From Bacteroidales bacterium (GTDB lineage Bacteria; Bacteroidota; Bacteroidia; Bacteroidales; P3): 64,000 bases of DNA. The notes beneath the pieces are model-generated. The model was not told where the DNA came from. It made no database searches and saw nothing but the letters and a program-made list of their open reading frames with translations. Positions 52,985-61,532 of the stretch are shown piece after piece. Position numbers and translations under genes: made by a program. Every line of letters starts with the position of its first letter. Within the stretch, counting starts at the first letter, position 1. The stretch covers positions 62,001-126,000 of the forward strand of contig JAGBJI010000002.1 in assembly GCA_017934545.1 (NCBI GenBank), read 5' to 3'.

Positions 52985-54058
52985 ATGGAATCATTAACTG
53001 ATTTTTATAAAGGTAAAAAGGTTCTGATAACAGGGCATACGGGCTTCAAAGGTTCGTGGCTTGCCATTTGGCTGCATATGCTCGGTGCCGATGTTACGGG
53101 GATAGGGTTGGAGCCGTATACGGATAAAGACAATTATGTGTTGTCCGGTATAGGCAAAAAGATAACGGCGGACTTGCGGGCGGATATTTGCAACGCTGAG
53201 GACATAGAAGAAATTTTCACTTCCTGCAAACCGCAGATAGTTTTTCATCTTGCAGCACAGCCGTTGGTCAGATTGAGTTACGCTCAACCCGTTCTGACTT
53301 ATCAGACCAACGTTATGGGAAGCATAAACGTTATGGAAGCCGTCCGCAAATGCCAAAGCGTTTGCACGGTTGTTATGGTTACAACGGACAAATGCTACGA
53401 AAACAAAGAACAAGTGTGGGGTTACCGTGAAAATGACCCTATGGGCGGTTACGACCCGTATTCTTCTTCCAAAGGAGCGGCGGAGATAGCGATAAGTTCT
53501 TGGCGTAGGAGTTTTTTCAATCCTAAAGACTATTCTTCGCACGGCGTAAGTATTTCTTCCGTGCGTGCAGGCAATGTGATAGGCGGCGGAGATTGGGCTT
53601 TGGACCGCATAATCCCCGACTGCATACGTAAATTGGAAGACGGCGAACCTATAGGCATCCGTTCACCGCATGCAATCCGTCCGTGGCAACATGTACTTGA
53701 ACCATTGTACGGCTATTTGGTTTTGGCCCAAAAGATGTTTCATTACCCCGAAGACTATTGCGAGGGTTGGAATTTCGGACCTGCGTACAATAATATCATA
53801 CCTGTATGGGATGTAGCAAGCAAAGTGGTTCAGTGTTACGGCAAAGGCGGGTTGCAGGATTTGTCTTCAAATAAACAACCCCACGAAGCAAATCTTTTGA
53901 TGTTGGATACAAGCAAGGCAAACTTCCGTCTGAATTGGCATCCGAAGCTTTCAATAGACGAAAGCATAGCTTTGACGGTGGATTGGTATAAAAGATACCG
54001 CTATGAAGACGTTTACGCTTTGTGCATAGAGCAGATAAACAAATATATGCAGCGATGA
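52985..54058 (+). CDS. rfbG: CDP-glucose 4,6-dehydratase
   Basis: RfbG is a short-chain dehydrogenase/reductase that converts CDP-glucose to CDP-4-keto-6-deoxyglucose using bound NAD+. It has 357 residues with GHTGFKGSWLAIWL (cofactor loop), FHLAAQPLVRLSY and the active-site YxxxK in YDPYSSSKGAAE. It overlaps the next gene by 4 bp (ATGA). Confidence 0.95.
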   Translation: MESLTDFYKGKKVLITGHTGFKGSWLAIWLHMLGADVTGIGLEPYTDKDNYVLSGIGKKITADLRADICNAEDIEEIFTSCKPQIVFHLAAQPLVRLSYAQPVLTYQTNVMGSINVMEAVRKCQSVCTVVMVTTDKCYENKEQVWGYRENDPMGGYDPYSSSKGAAEIAISSWRRSFFNPKDYSSHGVSISSVRAGNVIGGGDWALDRIIPDCIRKLEDGEPIGIRSPHAIRPWQHVLEPLYGYLVLAQKMFHYPEDYCEGWNFGPAYNNIIPVWDVASKVVQCYGKGGLQDLSSNKQPHEANLLMLDTSKANFRLNWHPKLSIDESIALTVDWYKRYRYEDVYALCIEQINKYMQR

Positions 54059-54990
54059 AAGAAACCGTTTACTTAATCGGCGGCAGCGGATTTGTAGGAA
54101 AAAACCTTGCGGAATACTTTATAAAAGATTATAATGTATGTGTGTTTGACAAACATGTGGATTCTGCATTTTTCTTTTCAGAAAAGAAAAAATCCTTTTC
54201 TGAAAACAATTTTTTCTTTTCTGAAAAGGATTTTTCAAAGTGCGGACTCAATACCGACAATATGCCCGACCCGGATTATATAATCAATTTGGCTTCGGTT
54301 GTGACTGCACAAAGAGATTTGTCTTTGTTTGATTCGTTGCTTTTATCCAACCATACAATGCTTTTGAATCTGTACAACCAATTCAAAGACTGCAAAACGT
54401 TGAAACTTTTTATACAATTCGGCTCCGCAGAAGAATACGGCAATGCAGTTTCTCCTTACCTTGAAACCGTACGTGAACAACCGCAGTCGCCTTATGCGTT
54501 GGTTAAACAGTTTACGGTCAACACTGCCGTGATGCTTTATGCAAACTACGGCTTTCCGTGCATGGTTGTCCGTCCGGGAAACTTGTTTGGCAAGTATCAA
54601 AGCAGGGATAAATTCATTCCTTACGTAATTGAAACCCTTAAAAGCGGAAAAGATTTGAACGTAACCCCATGTGAACAAAAAAGGGACTTTATCTATGCGG
54701 AGGATTTCGCATTTTGCATCCGCAAAATAATGGAATGCCATGACAAAGTGCGGGGAGAAATTGTCAATGTGTCGGGCGGAAAAAGCATAGCGTTGAAAGA
54801 CATTATCCAAACGCTCAAACGTTTGCTCAACTCTTCGTCGCAGGTTAACTACGGGGCGTTGCCTTACAGGGAAAACGAAGCAATGGATTTGAAATGCAGC
54901 GTTGAAAAGTTTGAGAAACTGACTTTGACAAAGGTAGACTTTGATATATTTAAACGATTGGAAGAATTAGTTAAACAAAACGGCAATTGA
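54055..54990 (+). CDS. NAD-dependent epimerase/dehydratase with in-frame dyad-array insertion
   Basis: A 311-residue SDR protein: GGSGFVGKNLAEYF binds NAD(P), and the active site is SPYALVKQ (YxxxK). By position it should be the ketoreductase that makes CDP-paratose or CDP-abequose (RfbS/RfbJ-like). Residues about 39-60 (FFFSEKK KSFSENN FFFSEKD, three heptads) are encoded by dyad array P10 and lie in the loop after the second strand, where relatives usually have a short acidic loop. The frame is kept because the array period is exactly 21 bp. Function may be retained. Confidence 0.85.
   Translation: MKETVYLIGGSGFVGKNLAEYFIKDYNVCVFDKHVDSAFFFSEKKKSFSENNFFFSEKDFSKCGLNTDNMPDPDYIINLASVVTAQRDLSLFDSLLLSNHTMLLNLYNQFKDCKTLKLFIQFGSAEEYGNAVSPYLETVREQPQSPYALVKQFTVNTAVMLYANYGFPCMVVRPGNLFGKYQSRDKFIPYVIETLKSGKDLNVTPCEQKRDFIYAEDFAFCIRKIMECHDKVRGEIVNVSGGKSIALKDIIQTLKRLLNSSSQVNYGALPYRENEAMDLKCSVEKFEKLTLTKVDFDIFKRLEELVKQNGN
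54172..54234. repeat. Periodic dyad array P10 inside a coding region
   Basis: Three TTTTC(A/T)GAAAA dyads centred at 54180, 54201 and 54222, 21 bp apart. 54174-54234 matches intergenic array P8 (43060-43120) at 60 of 61 positions and 54191-54235 matches P1 (1513-1557) at 44 of 45. It is read in frame within the epimerase gene. Confidence 0.9.
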
Positions 54991-54991
54991 A

Positions 54992-56014
54992 ATGAAATAT
55001 CTTATAACAGGAGGGTGCGGATTTATAGGAAGCAATCTTGCACAGAGAGTTTTGCAGACGGGAGATGAACTGTTTGTAATGGACAATCTGTACCGTTACG
55101 GCAGCGATGCGAATTTGCAATGGTTGAGAAGCGAAGGCAAATTTACTTTTTATCCTGCTGACATCCGCAATGTCAACGATACGGAAAGTATAATTAAAAA
55201 AGTTCAGCCTGATTATATATTCCATTTGTCAGGACAGGTCGCTATGACCACTTCCATTGACAATCCGCGTTTGGATTTTGAAACAAACGCATTGGGAACG
55301 TTCAATGTGTTGGATTCCGTCCGCAAATATTCCCCTCACAGTGTTATCCTGTACTCGTCAACCAACAAAGTATACGGCGATTTTGAGAGTTTGGATTTTG
55401 AAGAAGACAAAACACGGTACACATGCCGCCAATACCCTAACGGTTTTCCGGAACAAACGGCGTTGGATTTCCATTCTCCTTACGGATGCAGCAAAGGTAC
55501 TGCCGACCAATACTTATTGGACTTTTTCAGAATATACGGAATAAAGACCGTAGTGTTTAGACACTCGTCTATGTACGGAACCAATCAGCATGCAACCTAC
55601 GACCAAGGCTGGATAGGGTGGTTCTGCCAAAAAGCATTGGAGATTCAGAACAATAAGTTGACAATGCCTTTCACTATATCGGGCAACGGCAAACAGGTAA
55701 GGGACGTTCTGCATTGCAAAGACGTGGTTGAGTTGTATTTTAAGGCAAAAGACTGCAACGAAGCATACGGTCAAGTGTTCAATATAGGCGGAGGAATGGA
55801 CAACAGTCTGTCTTTATTGGAATTGTTTGCGTTTTTGGAAGAAGAGTTAGGCATAAAAATGCAATACAATGAGATAGAATGGCGGGAAAGCGACCAAAAA
55901 GTGTTCGTAGCCGATATATCCAAAGCACGCAAGGTGATAGGTTGGCAACCCGAAGTAAAGAAATACGACGGCATAAAGCTGATGTTGGATTGGTTGAAAG
56001 CACAGCAACACTGA
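54992..56014 (+). CDS. rfbE: CDP-paratose 2-epimerase (tyvelose epimerase, RfbE-like)
   Basis: A 340-residue SDR epimerase that converts CDP-paratose to CDP-tyvelose. YLITGGCGFIGSNLAQRVL, SGQVAMTTSIDNPRLDFETN in substance, SSTNKVYGD, HSPYGCSKG (YxxxK) and FRHSSMYGTNQHATYDQGW fit RfbE closely. It begins 1 bp after the preceding stop. If it and the preceding enzyme work as predicted the end product is CDP-tyvelose. Confidence 0.88.
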   Translation: MKYLITGGCGFIGSNLAQRVLQTGDELFVMDNLYRYGSDANLQWLRSEGKFTFYPADIRNVNDTESIIKKVQPDYIFHLSGQVAMTTSIDNPRLDFETNALGTFNVLDSVRKYSPHSVILYSSTNKVYGDFESLDFEEDKTRYTCRQYPNGFPEQTALDFHSPYGCSKGTADQYLLDFFRIYGIKTVVFRHSSMYGTNQHATYDQGWIGWFCQKALEIQNNKLTMPFTISGNGKQVRDVLHCKDVVELYFKAKDCNEAYGQVFNIGGGMDNSLSLLELFAFLEEELGIKMQYNEIEWRESDQKVFVADISKARKVIGWQPEVKKYDGIKLMLDWLKAQQH

Positions 56015-56020
56015 CAAAAT

Positions 56021-56998
56021 ATGGACGTAAAACTTACAATACTCATTCCGACATACAACCGTGAGCAAGGACTGAAATCATTGTTGAAGAATCTGCAGTC
56101 ACAAGGACATACGGGTGAATACAAAATAGTTGTTTCGGACAACCATTCCGATTACGACGTGCAGCAGATGGTCAGCCGTGAGTTTGATTCAACGTTCGCA
56201 GACCATATAACCGTAAACAGTTGGAATTTTAATATAGGAATGTCGTCCAATATATCCGTTTCTTATCTTTTGGTCAACACGCAGTGGTGCTGGATTATAT
56301 CCGACGACGATGAAATCATGCCCCACGCCCTTGACACCGTACTTGGCGACATTGAACGCTTTGCCTATTCCGACGTAATGGCAGTTAAATATTCTTTGAA
56401 AGACAAAGTACGGCATGAAGACCGCAGTTTAAAAACTCTGGACGAGTTCATGGATTATTACGACAACGACGCAAGAAAAGGGGAACTGTATTATTTGTCC
56501 ATGCTTGTCAATATGGAAAAAGCAAAGAAGTATTTGGGCTTTTTAACCGAATATTCCTATACATATATATCTTTTTTAATTCCGCTTATCAAGGGCTTGC
56601 AGGACGGCAAACACGTATTCGTTTCGCAGCAGGAGTTGATTAAATACAGCGAAAGGGCTAAAGACAATTGGAGTGCCGTACGCTACGTCAATGTAATGCT
56701 CGGCGTGAGAACTTTTGCCGATATTGATTTCGCTCTTTCATCAAAACAAGAGAAGCGTTTGCTGAAAATAGTTTCCGCCAATCTGCCTTTGATACGCTGC
56801 ACAAGTAAAACAGTGCAGCAAAGCAACCGTTTCAGAAGAAAATTGGTATGGAAAAACTCTTATTTTTTCTTTAAACGCAATTCCAATTACGCCGTACGGT
56901 TGTTGTGCCGCATACTCTATTTGTTGAGGTTTGATTTGTATGAATTTGCACGCACCATATATTTCAAATATATAAACAAGACGCAACAATACTCATAA
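56021..56998 (+). CDS. Glycosyltransferase family 2 protein
   Basis: A 325-residue GT-A glycosyltransferase with LTILIPTYNREQGLKSLL, a VVSDNHSD acidic segment and WCWIISDDDEIMPH as the metal-binding DxD region. Being last in the dideoxyhexose operon, it probably transfers the tyvelose-type sugar or a neighbouring residue to the polysaccharide repeat; this is inference from position. The 3' end is followed closely by the promoter of the CDF gene. Confidence 0.87.
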   Translation: MDVKLTILIPTYNREQGLKSLLKNLQSQGHTGEYKIVVSDNHSDYDVQQMVSREFDSTFADHITVNSWNFNIGMSSNISVSYLLVNTQWCWIISDDDEIMPHALDTVLGDIERFAYSDVMAVKYSLKDKVRHEDRSLKTLDEFMDYYDNDARKGELYYLSMLVNMEKAKKYLGFLTEYSYTYISFLIPLIKGLQDGKHVFVSQQELIKYSERAKDNWSAVRYVNVMLGVRTFADIDFALSSKQEKRLLKIVSANLPLIRCTSKTVQQSNRFRRKLVWKNSYFFFKRNSNYAVRLLCRILYLLRFDLYEFARTIYFKYINKTQQYS

Positions 56999-57004
56999 TT
57001 GTGT

Positions 57005-57036
57005 ATTGACATGTGTTGATATTGAGCGTAATTTTG
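57005..57036 (+). promoter_or_regulatory. Promoter of the CDF transporter
   Basis: ATTG (57005-57008) and TAATTTTG (57029-57036), 20 bp apart, 32 bp before the ATG at 57069. Confidence 0.72.
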
Positions 57037-57068
57037 CAAAACAAAAAACTTTAAAACTATATTATACC

Positions 57069-58046
57069 ATGCATAATCATAATCACAGCGAAGAGGAAAT
57101 CCATAATCACGCAGAAGAACACCATCATCACACACACAACCACTCACACCATCACCACAATCATGCGGTTGATGCCGATTCGTTGAACAAAGCATTTGTT
57201 TTGGGTATAATTCTCAATTCCTTGTTTGTTGTCTGCGAGTTTGCGGCGGGCTTTGTGTTCAACTCCGTAGGGCTTATGTCGGACGCAGGTCACAATTTGA
57301 GCGACGTGGCTTCGCTGATTTTAGCCATGATGGCGTTCCGCATAGCCAAAATACCGCACAACGACAGGTTTACTTACGGATATAAAAAAATCACGGTGCA
57401 TGTTTCGCTGATTAATGCCGTGATTTTGATTGTTGCCGTGGCGTTTATTGTTTACGAATCAGTCCATAAACTTTTGACAATGGAGCATGTAGAGGGCGGA
57501 ATGATAAGCATAACGGCTGCAATAGGCGTGGTTATCAACGCTTTGACGGCTTGGTTGTTTTTAAAAGACAAAGAAAAAGACCTTAATGTCAAGGGTGCTT
57601 ATCTGCATATGGCTGCCGACGCATTGGTATCGTTGGGTGTAGTGGTGTCGGGTATAGTTATAATGTATACGGGTTGGTACTTTATTGACGGAATAATAGG
57701 CTTGGCGGTGGCATGTATAATAGTTTGGTCAACCTTTGAATTGTTGAACGAATCGGTAAGGTTGTCTTTGGACGGCGTACCGCACGGTATTTCGTGCCAT
57801 GACATAACCGACGGGTTGAAACAAACTGAAAACGTTGCGGGAGTTCACCACGTACATATCTGGGCGTTGTCCACAACCGAAAATGCACTGACGGCACATG
57901 TCTGCCTTGACGATTTTTCGCTCTTGGAGCAGACCAAGCACGATATAAAACAATATTTGAAATCACATAACATAACCCATTCCACATTGGAATTTGAACA
58001 TTGCGGTATTGAATGTTCCGATTCGGATTGCGATTGCAAAGATTAA
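57069..58046 (+). CDS. Cation diffusion facilitator, zinc exporter type
   Basis: A 325-residue CDF (ZnT/CzcD-like) proton-coupled metal exporter. The first 35 residues are a His-rich metal-binding tail (HNHNHSEEE, then HHHHTHNHSHHHHNH). Six membrane segments follow with the HxxxD pairs LMSDAGHNLSDV and HMAADALVSLG, then a C-terminal cytoplasmic domain with VHHVHIWALSTTE. The end is Cys/Asp-rich (HCGIECSDSDCDC). Start at 57069 because the promoter box at 57029 lies in the longer frame. Confidence 0.93.
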   Translation: MHNHNHSEEEIHNHAEEHHHHTHNHSHHHHNHAVDADSLNKAFVLGIILNSLFVVCEFAAGFVFNSVGLMSDAGHNLSDVASLILAMMAFRIAKIPHNDRFTYGYKKITVHVSLINAVILIVAVAFIVYESVHKLLTMEHVEGGMISITAAIGVVINALTAWLFLKDKEKDLNVKGAYLHMAADALVSLGVVVSGIVIMYTGWYFIDGIIGLAVACIIVWSTFELLNESVRLSLDGVPHGISCHDITDGLKQTENVAGVHHVHIWALSTTENALTAHVCLDDFSLLEQTKHDIKQYLKSHNITHSTLEFEHCGIECSDSDCDCKD

Positions 58047-58050
58047 AAAT

Positions 58051-58154
58051 AAAAAACATATGTTTTTTTCTTCAAAAACATATGTTTTTTGATTAAAATT
58101 CATATGTTTTTTTGAAAAAATACATATGTTTTTTTATTTTTCTTTTCTGAAAAG
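58051..58154. repeat. Periodic dyad array P11 (CATATG type, 5 units)
   Basis: CATATG starts at 58057, 58079, 58101 and 58123, 22 bp apart, then TTTTCTGAAAAGAG in register (centre 58148). Same orientation as P4. It lies between the CDF gene and nadD. Confidence 0.85.
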
Positions 58155-58224
58155 AGTTTTGTAAAATACGGTTTTGTAACTTTTTAACTGCATAATACGT
58201 AGAAAGTTGCAAAACTTATTGTTG

Positions 58225-58815
58225 ATGTGTTCAGATAAAGAAAAAATAGGATTGTATCCCGGAAGTTTCAACCCGCTGCATACAGGCCATCTGATAGTAG
58301 CCCAATACATGTTGCAATACGTTGGCTTTGACAAAATATGGTTCGTGGTTTCCCCGCACAATCCCCTTAAGGACAAGGATTCGTTGGCACAGGCGGATAT
58401 AAGGTTGCATTTGGCAAAACTTGCCGTTAAAGACAATCCGTCGTTTGAAGTGAGCGACGCCGAGTTTCATTTGCCCGAACCGTCTTATACAATCAATACT
58501 TTGAAATATTTTTCCGACACTTTCAAAGACAAACAATTTTCGCTTATAATGGGGCAGGACAGCATTTGCTCGTTGCATAAATGGAAAGATTACCGCAGTA
58601 TATTGGACGGATATAATATATATGTATACCCAAGACCTGACAGCATGGACAGTGAAACGTGCAATCATCCCAACGTGCATATGACCGACGCTCCTATGGT
58701 TGACATTTCGTCTTCGTATATACGCAAAAGTTTGCAGCAGGGCAGGGATATACGCTATTTGGTTAACGATGAAGTTTACAAAGAAATAGCAAAAAAAGGA
58801 TTCTATAAGCAATAA
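58225..58815 (+). CDS. nadD: Nicotinate-nucleotide adenylyltransferase
   Basis: NadD adenylates nicotinate mononucleotide in NAD synthesis. It has 196 residues. GLYPGSFNPLHTGHL (the nucleotidyltransferase GxFNPxHxGH), VVSPHNPLK, SLIMGQDSI and VDISSSYIRKSL are present. ATG 58225 is preferred to an upstream TTG at 58207. Confidence 0.94.
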   Translation: MCSDKEKIGLYPGSFNPLHTGHLIVAQYMLQYVGFDKIWFVVSPHNPLKDKDSLAQADIRLHLAKLAVKDNPSFEVSDAEFHLPEPSYTINTLKYFSDTFKDKQFSLIMGQDSICSLHKWKDYRSILDGYNIYVYPRPDSMDSETCNHPNVHMTDAPMVDISSSYIRKSLQQGRDIRYLVNDEVYKEIAKKGFYKQ

Positions 58816-58910
58816 AATCAATTTTTTTTGAGTTAAAATGCAACATTATTGCAAAATAAACGTAATACATTTTGTTATTAGTGAATAAAAGTCAAAGATT
58901 TTCATAATTT

Positions 58911-59774
58911 ATGAGGCAGTTAAAAATATCAAAGCAATTAACCAACAGAGAGATAACGTCGTTGGATAAGTATCTTCAGGAAATCGGACGTTTGGAAATG
59001 ATTTCCCCCGAAGAAGAAGTCCAACTTGCACAACGGATAAAACAAGGCGACCAAAAAGCATTGGACAAATTGACCAAAGCCAACCTGCGTTTTGTGGTTT
59101 CCGTTGCCAAGCAATATCAAAACCAAGGAATGAGTTTGCCCGACCTTATCAACGAAGGTAATGTCGGATTGATAAAAGCCGCACAGAGATTTGACGAAAC
59201 ACGCGGTTTCAAATTCATTTCCTATGCTGTTTGGTGGATTCGGCAGAGCATATTGCAGGCTTTGGCAGAGCAGAGCCGTATAGTAAGGCTGCCTTTGAAC
59301 AAGATAGGTTCGCTGAACAAGATTAACAAAGAATTCGCCCGCTTGGAACAGGAGTTTGAACGCACTCCGAACCACGAAGAAGTGGCAGCCTCGCTTCATC
59401 TTACCGATGCGGAGGTCAGGGAAAGCCTGCGTAATGCGGGCAAACATACATCCATGGACGCACCTATTGACAATGACGGCGAAAGTACGATGTACGACTT
59501 TATGAAATCGGACGACGGCTCTACGCCGGAAAGCGAATTGATGTACGAAAGTCTTAAAACCGAAATCAACAGGGCTATTTCCACTTTGACGCCTAAAGAA
59601 CAGGATATATTGAAGATGTTTTTCGGTTTGGACGGTTATACGCCTATGACTTTGGACGAGATAGGAGAGAAGTTTGATTTGACAAGGGAACGTGTCCGTC
59701 AGATAAAAGAAAAAGCAATACGCCGGTTGAAACATACTTCAAGGAGCAAGATATTGAAATCATATTTGGGTTAA
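58911..59774 (+). CDS. rpoD: Primary sigma factor (RpoD/SigA, Bacteroidota type)
   Basis: A 287-residue primary sigma factor, short as usual in this phylum because region 1.1 and the spacer are missing. Region 1.2 [12 protein letters not shown], region 2 [26 protein letters not shown] in substance with [10 protein letters not shown], region 3 and region 4.2 [18 protein letters not shown] are complete. This protein should recognise the TTTG/TAnnTTTG promoters seen throughout the window. A hairpin follows at 59803. Confidence 0.96.
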   Translation: MRQLKISKQLTNREITSLDKYLQEIGRLEMISPEEEVQLAQRIKQGDQKALDKLTKANLRFVVSVAKQYQNQGMSLPDLINEGNVGLIKAAQRFDETRGFKFISYAVWWIRQSILQALAEQSRIVRLPLNKIGSLNKINKEFARLEQEFERTPNHEEVAASLHLTDAEVRESLRNAGKHTSMDAPIDNDGESTMYDFMKSDDGSTPESELMYESLKTEINRAISTLTPKEQDILKMFFGLDGYTPMTLDEIGEKFDLTRERVRQIKEKAIRRLKHTSRSKILKSYLG

Positions 59775-59802
59775 TATTTTTATTACAACAAACCATCAAT
59801 TC

Positions 59803-59829
59803 AAAGGACTGTACTTTTTACAGTCCTTT
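59803..59829 (+). terminator. Hairpin after rpoD
   Basis: AAAGGACTGTA pairs with TACAGTCCTTT around CTTTT. The T run after the stem is short, so termination may be partial, and folK begins 26 bp later. Confidence 0.65.
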
Positions 59830-59854
59830 GCGGTTTAAACAAGCTGTGAGCGGA

Positions 59855-60301
59855 ATGGAACAACTGATATTGTCGTTAGGAAGCAATTCTTCGGACCGTT
59901 TAACGAAAATAAAACAAGCATGTGATTTGATACAAAAGCATATCGGCACCATAGAGTTGCAATCCGATATTATTCAAACCAAACCTTGGGGATTTGAAAG
60001 CAAGAACGATTTTTTGAACAGTGCGGTTTCGCTTTTTACAAATCTGACGGCAAGGCAGTGTTTAAGCAAAATACACGAGATAGAAAGTCTGTTGGGCAGA
60101 ACAAGAAGCGGGTCGGCAGGTTACGAAGACCGATGCATTGACATAGATATATTGTTTTACGGACAGCAAATCATAAACGAGAAAGATTTAACCGTACCGC
60201 ACCCTTTGCTGCACGTAAGGGATTTTGTTCTTACGCCGTTAAAACAGATTGTTCCGCAATTTGAACATCCTGTTTTCAAAAAGAAAATAGAAGAGTTGTG
60301 A
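59855..60301 (+). CDS. folK: 2-amino-4-hydroxy-6-hydroxymethyldihydropteridine pyrophosphokinase
   Basis: FolK transfers pyrophosphate to hydroxymethyl-dihydropterin in folate synthesis. It has 148 residues from ATG 59855. LILSLGSNSSDR, the E-P-like segment KPWGFESKNDFLNSAV and the catalytic RCIDIDILFYG with VPHPLLHVRDFVLTPL are diagnostic. The longer frame to 59828 starts inside the hairpin and is rejected. Confidence 0.94.
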   Translation: MEQLILSLGSNSSDRLTKIKQACDLIQKHIGTIELQSDIIQTKPWGFESKNDFLNSAVSLFTNLTARQCLSKIHEIESLLGRTRSGSAGYEDRCIDIDILFYGQQIINEKDLTVPHPLLHVRDFVLTPLKQIVPQFEHPVFKKKIEEL

Positions 60302-60312
60302 TTATTTAAGAA

Positions 60313-60329
60313 TATTTTTGTTATTTTTG
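60313..60329 (+). promoter_or_regulatory. Tandem -7 boxes before mrp
   Basis: TATTTTTG occurs twice, at 60313-60320 and 60322-60329, about 80 bp upstream of mrp. Either or both could start the mrp transcript. Confidence 0.5.
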
Positions 60330-60408
60330 CACATTGTTATACAATATTTTTAAATAAATTGTGTTACAAAATTAAAAGCAAACACAAAAAACGGGAAAAG
60401 ATTGTTAT

Positions 60409-61239
60409 ATGAATCCTTTTGAAGAGAGAAAAAAACAACAGCAGAAGATAGATTCTGCTATGAAAAACATAAAATATCTTATAGCAGTTGGCAGCGGAAA
60501 AGGCGGAGTTGGCAAAAGCACCGTCAGTGCCAACCTTGCACTGTCTTTGGCAAAGCAAGGATACAGAGTGGGACTGGCTGATGCCGACGTATACGGCCCG
60601 AGTATACCTACACTTTTCAATATAGAAGGGCAGGATGTTATGGCCGTGCAGAAAGACGGCGAAGAATTGATGGTTCCTTTTGAGAAATACGGACTGAAAT
60701 TGATGAGTATAGGCTTTTTGGTTGACAAAAAAGCACCTCTTATGTGGCGTGGACCTATGGCAAGCAATGCTTTGATTCAGATGTTGAGCCAAACCGATTG
60801 GGGAGAATTGGATTATTTGATATTGGACATGCCTCCAGGAACGGGAGATATACAATTGACCCTTGTACAGTCATTCCGTCCTGCCGGTGCGTTGTTTGTT
60901 TGCACGCCCCAACAGTTAGCCGTGTCTGATGTTCGCAGAGCCGTGAACATGTTTGAGAACGAAAATCTGAAAGTACCTGTGCTTGGGTTGGTTGAAAATA
61001 TGTCATATTTCACTCCGACAGAATTTCCGGATAAAAAATATTACATCTTCGGCAAAGAAGGCGGCAAAGAATTGGCACGGGAATTGAATATAGATTTTTT
61101 AGGCGAGATTCCGATTTCGGAAAACGTAAGTACATGCAATGACAACGGCAACCCCGTTGCCATGAGTTTTGATTCCGTTGAAGCGAAAGCATTTATGGCT
61201 TTGGCGGACAGAGTAGTTGAAAAGAGCAAAAACATATAA
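60409..61239 (+). CDS. Mrp/NBP35 family Fe-S carrier ATPase
   Basis: A 276-residue Mrp (ApbC/NBP35-type) P-loop ATPase that carries Fe-S clusters. The deviant Walker A GSGKGGVGKST (28-38), ADVYGPSIPTLF, DYLILDMPPGTGDIQLTL in substance and the C-terminal part are present. The N-terminal FSCA domain of some relatives is absent and the first 20 residues are a basic/polar helix. I do not see a C-terminal CxxC. A NifU-domain gene follows 7 bp later, a common Fe-S pairing. Confidence 0.92.
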   Translation: MNPFEERKKQQQKIDSAMKNIKYLIAVGSGKGGVGKSTVSANLALSLAKQGYRVGLADADVYGPSIPTLFNIEGQDVMAVQKDGEELMVPFEKYGLKLMSIGFLVDKKAPLMWRGPMASNALIQMLSQTDWGELDYLILDMPPGTGDIQLTLVQSFRPAGALFVCTPQQLAVSDVRRAVNMFENENLKVPVLGLVENMSYFTPTEFPDKKYYIFGKEGGKELARELNIDFLGEIPISENVSTCNDNGNPVAMSFDSVEAKAFMALADRVVEKSKNI

Positions 61240-61246
61240 TATTGAT

Positions 61247-61504
61247 ATGAATACTGAAGAAAAAAATATATTGGAGCAAAAGGTCAGACAGGCAATAGAA
61301 CAAATTCGCCCGTATTTGCAACAGGACGGCGGGGATATTGCTTTTGTTTCGTTGACTGATGATAAAGTTGTCAATGTAGAGTTACAGGGACATTGCGGGT
61401 CGTGTCCTTATGCCATGCAAACGTTAAAACAAAATGTTGAATTGGCAATCCAAGACGCTATACCCGAGATTAAAAGTGTTGAAAATATAAATCCGATTGG
61501 TTAA
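61247..61504 (+). CDS. NifU-like (Nfu) domain Fe-S scaffold
   Basis: An 85-residue stand-alone NifU C-terminal domain. IRPYLQQDGGDIAFVS and HCGSCPYAMQTLKQNVE, with Cys50 and Cys53 of the CxxC cluster-binding motif, are typical. It assembles or transfers Fe-S clusters, probably with Mrp upstream. ATG 61247 is chosen; the frame extends back over the mrp stop. Confidence 0.93.
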   Translation: MNTEEKNILEQKVRQAIEQIRPYLQQDGGDIAFVSLTDDKVVNVELQGHCGSCPYAMQTLKQNVELAIQDAIPEIKSVENINPIG

Positions 61505-61532
61505 TTTATAAACTGAAAATATTATATATATT

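Noticed and set aside
54172-54234. Epimerase broken by the array insertion
   Set aside because: The frame is maintained on both sides and all SDR motifs are present; it is an in-frame insertion, not a pseudogene.
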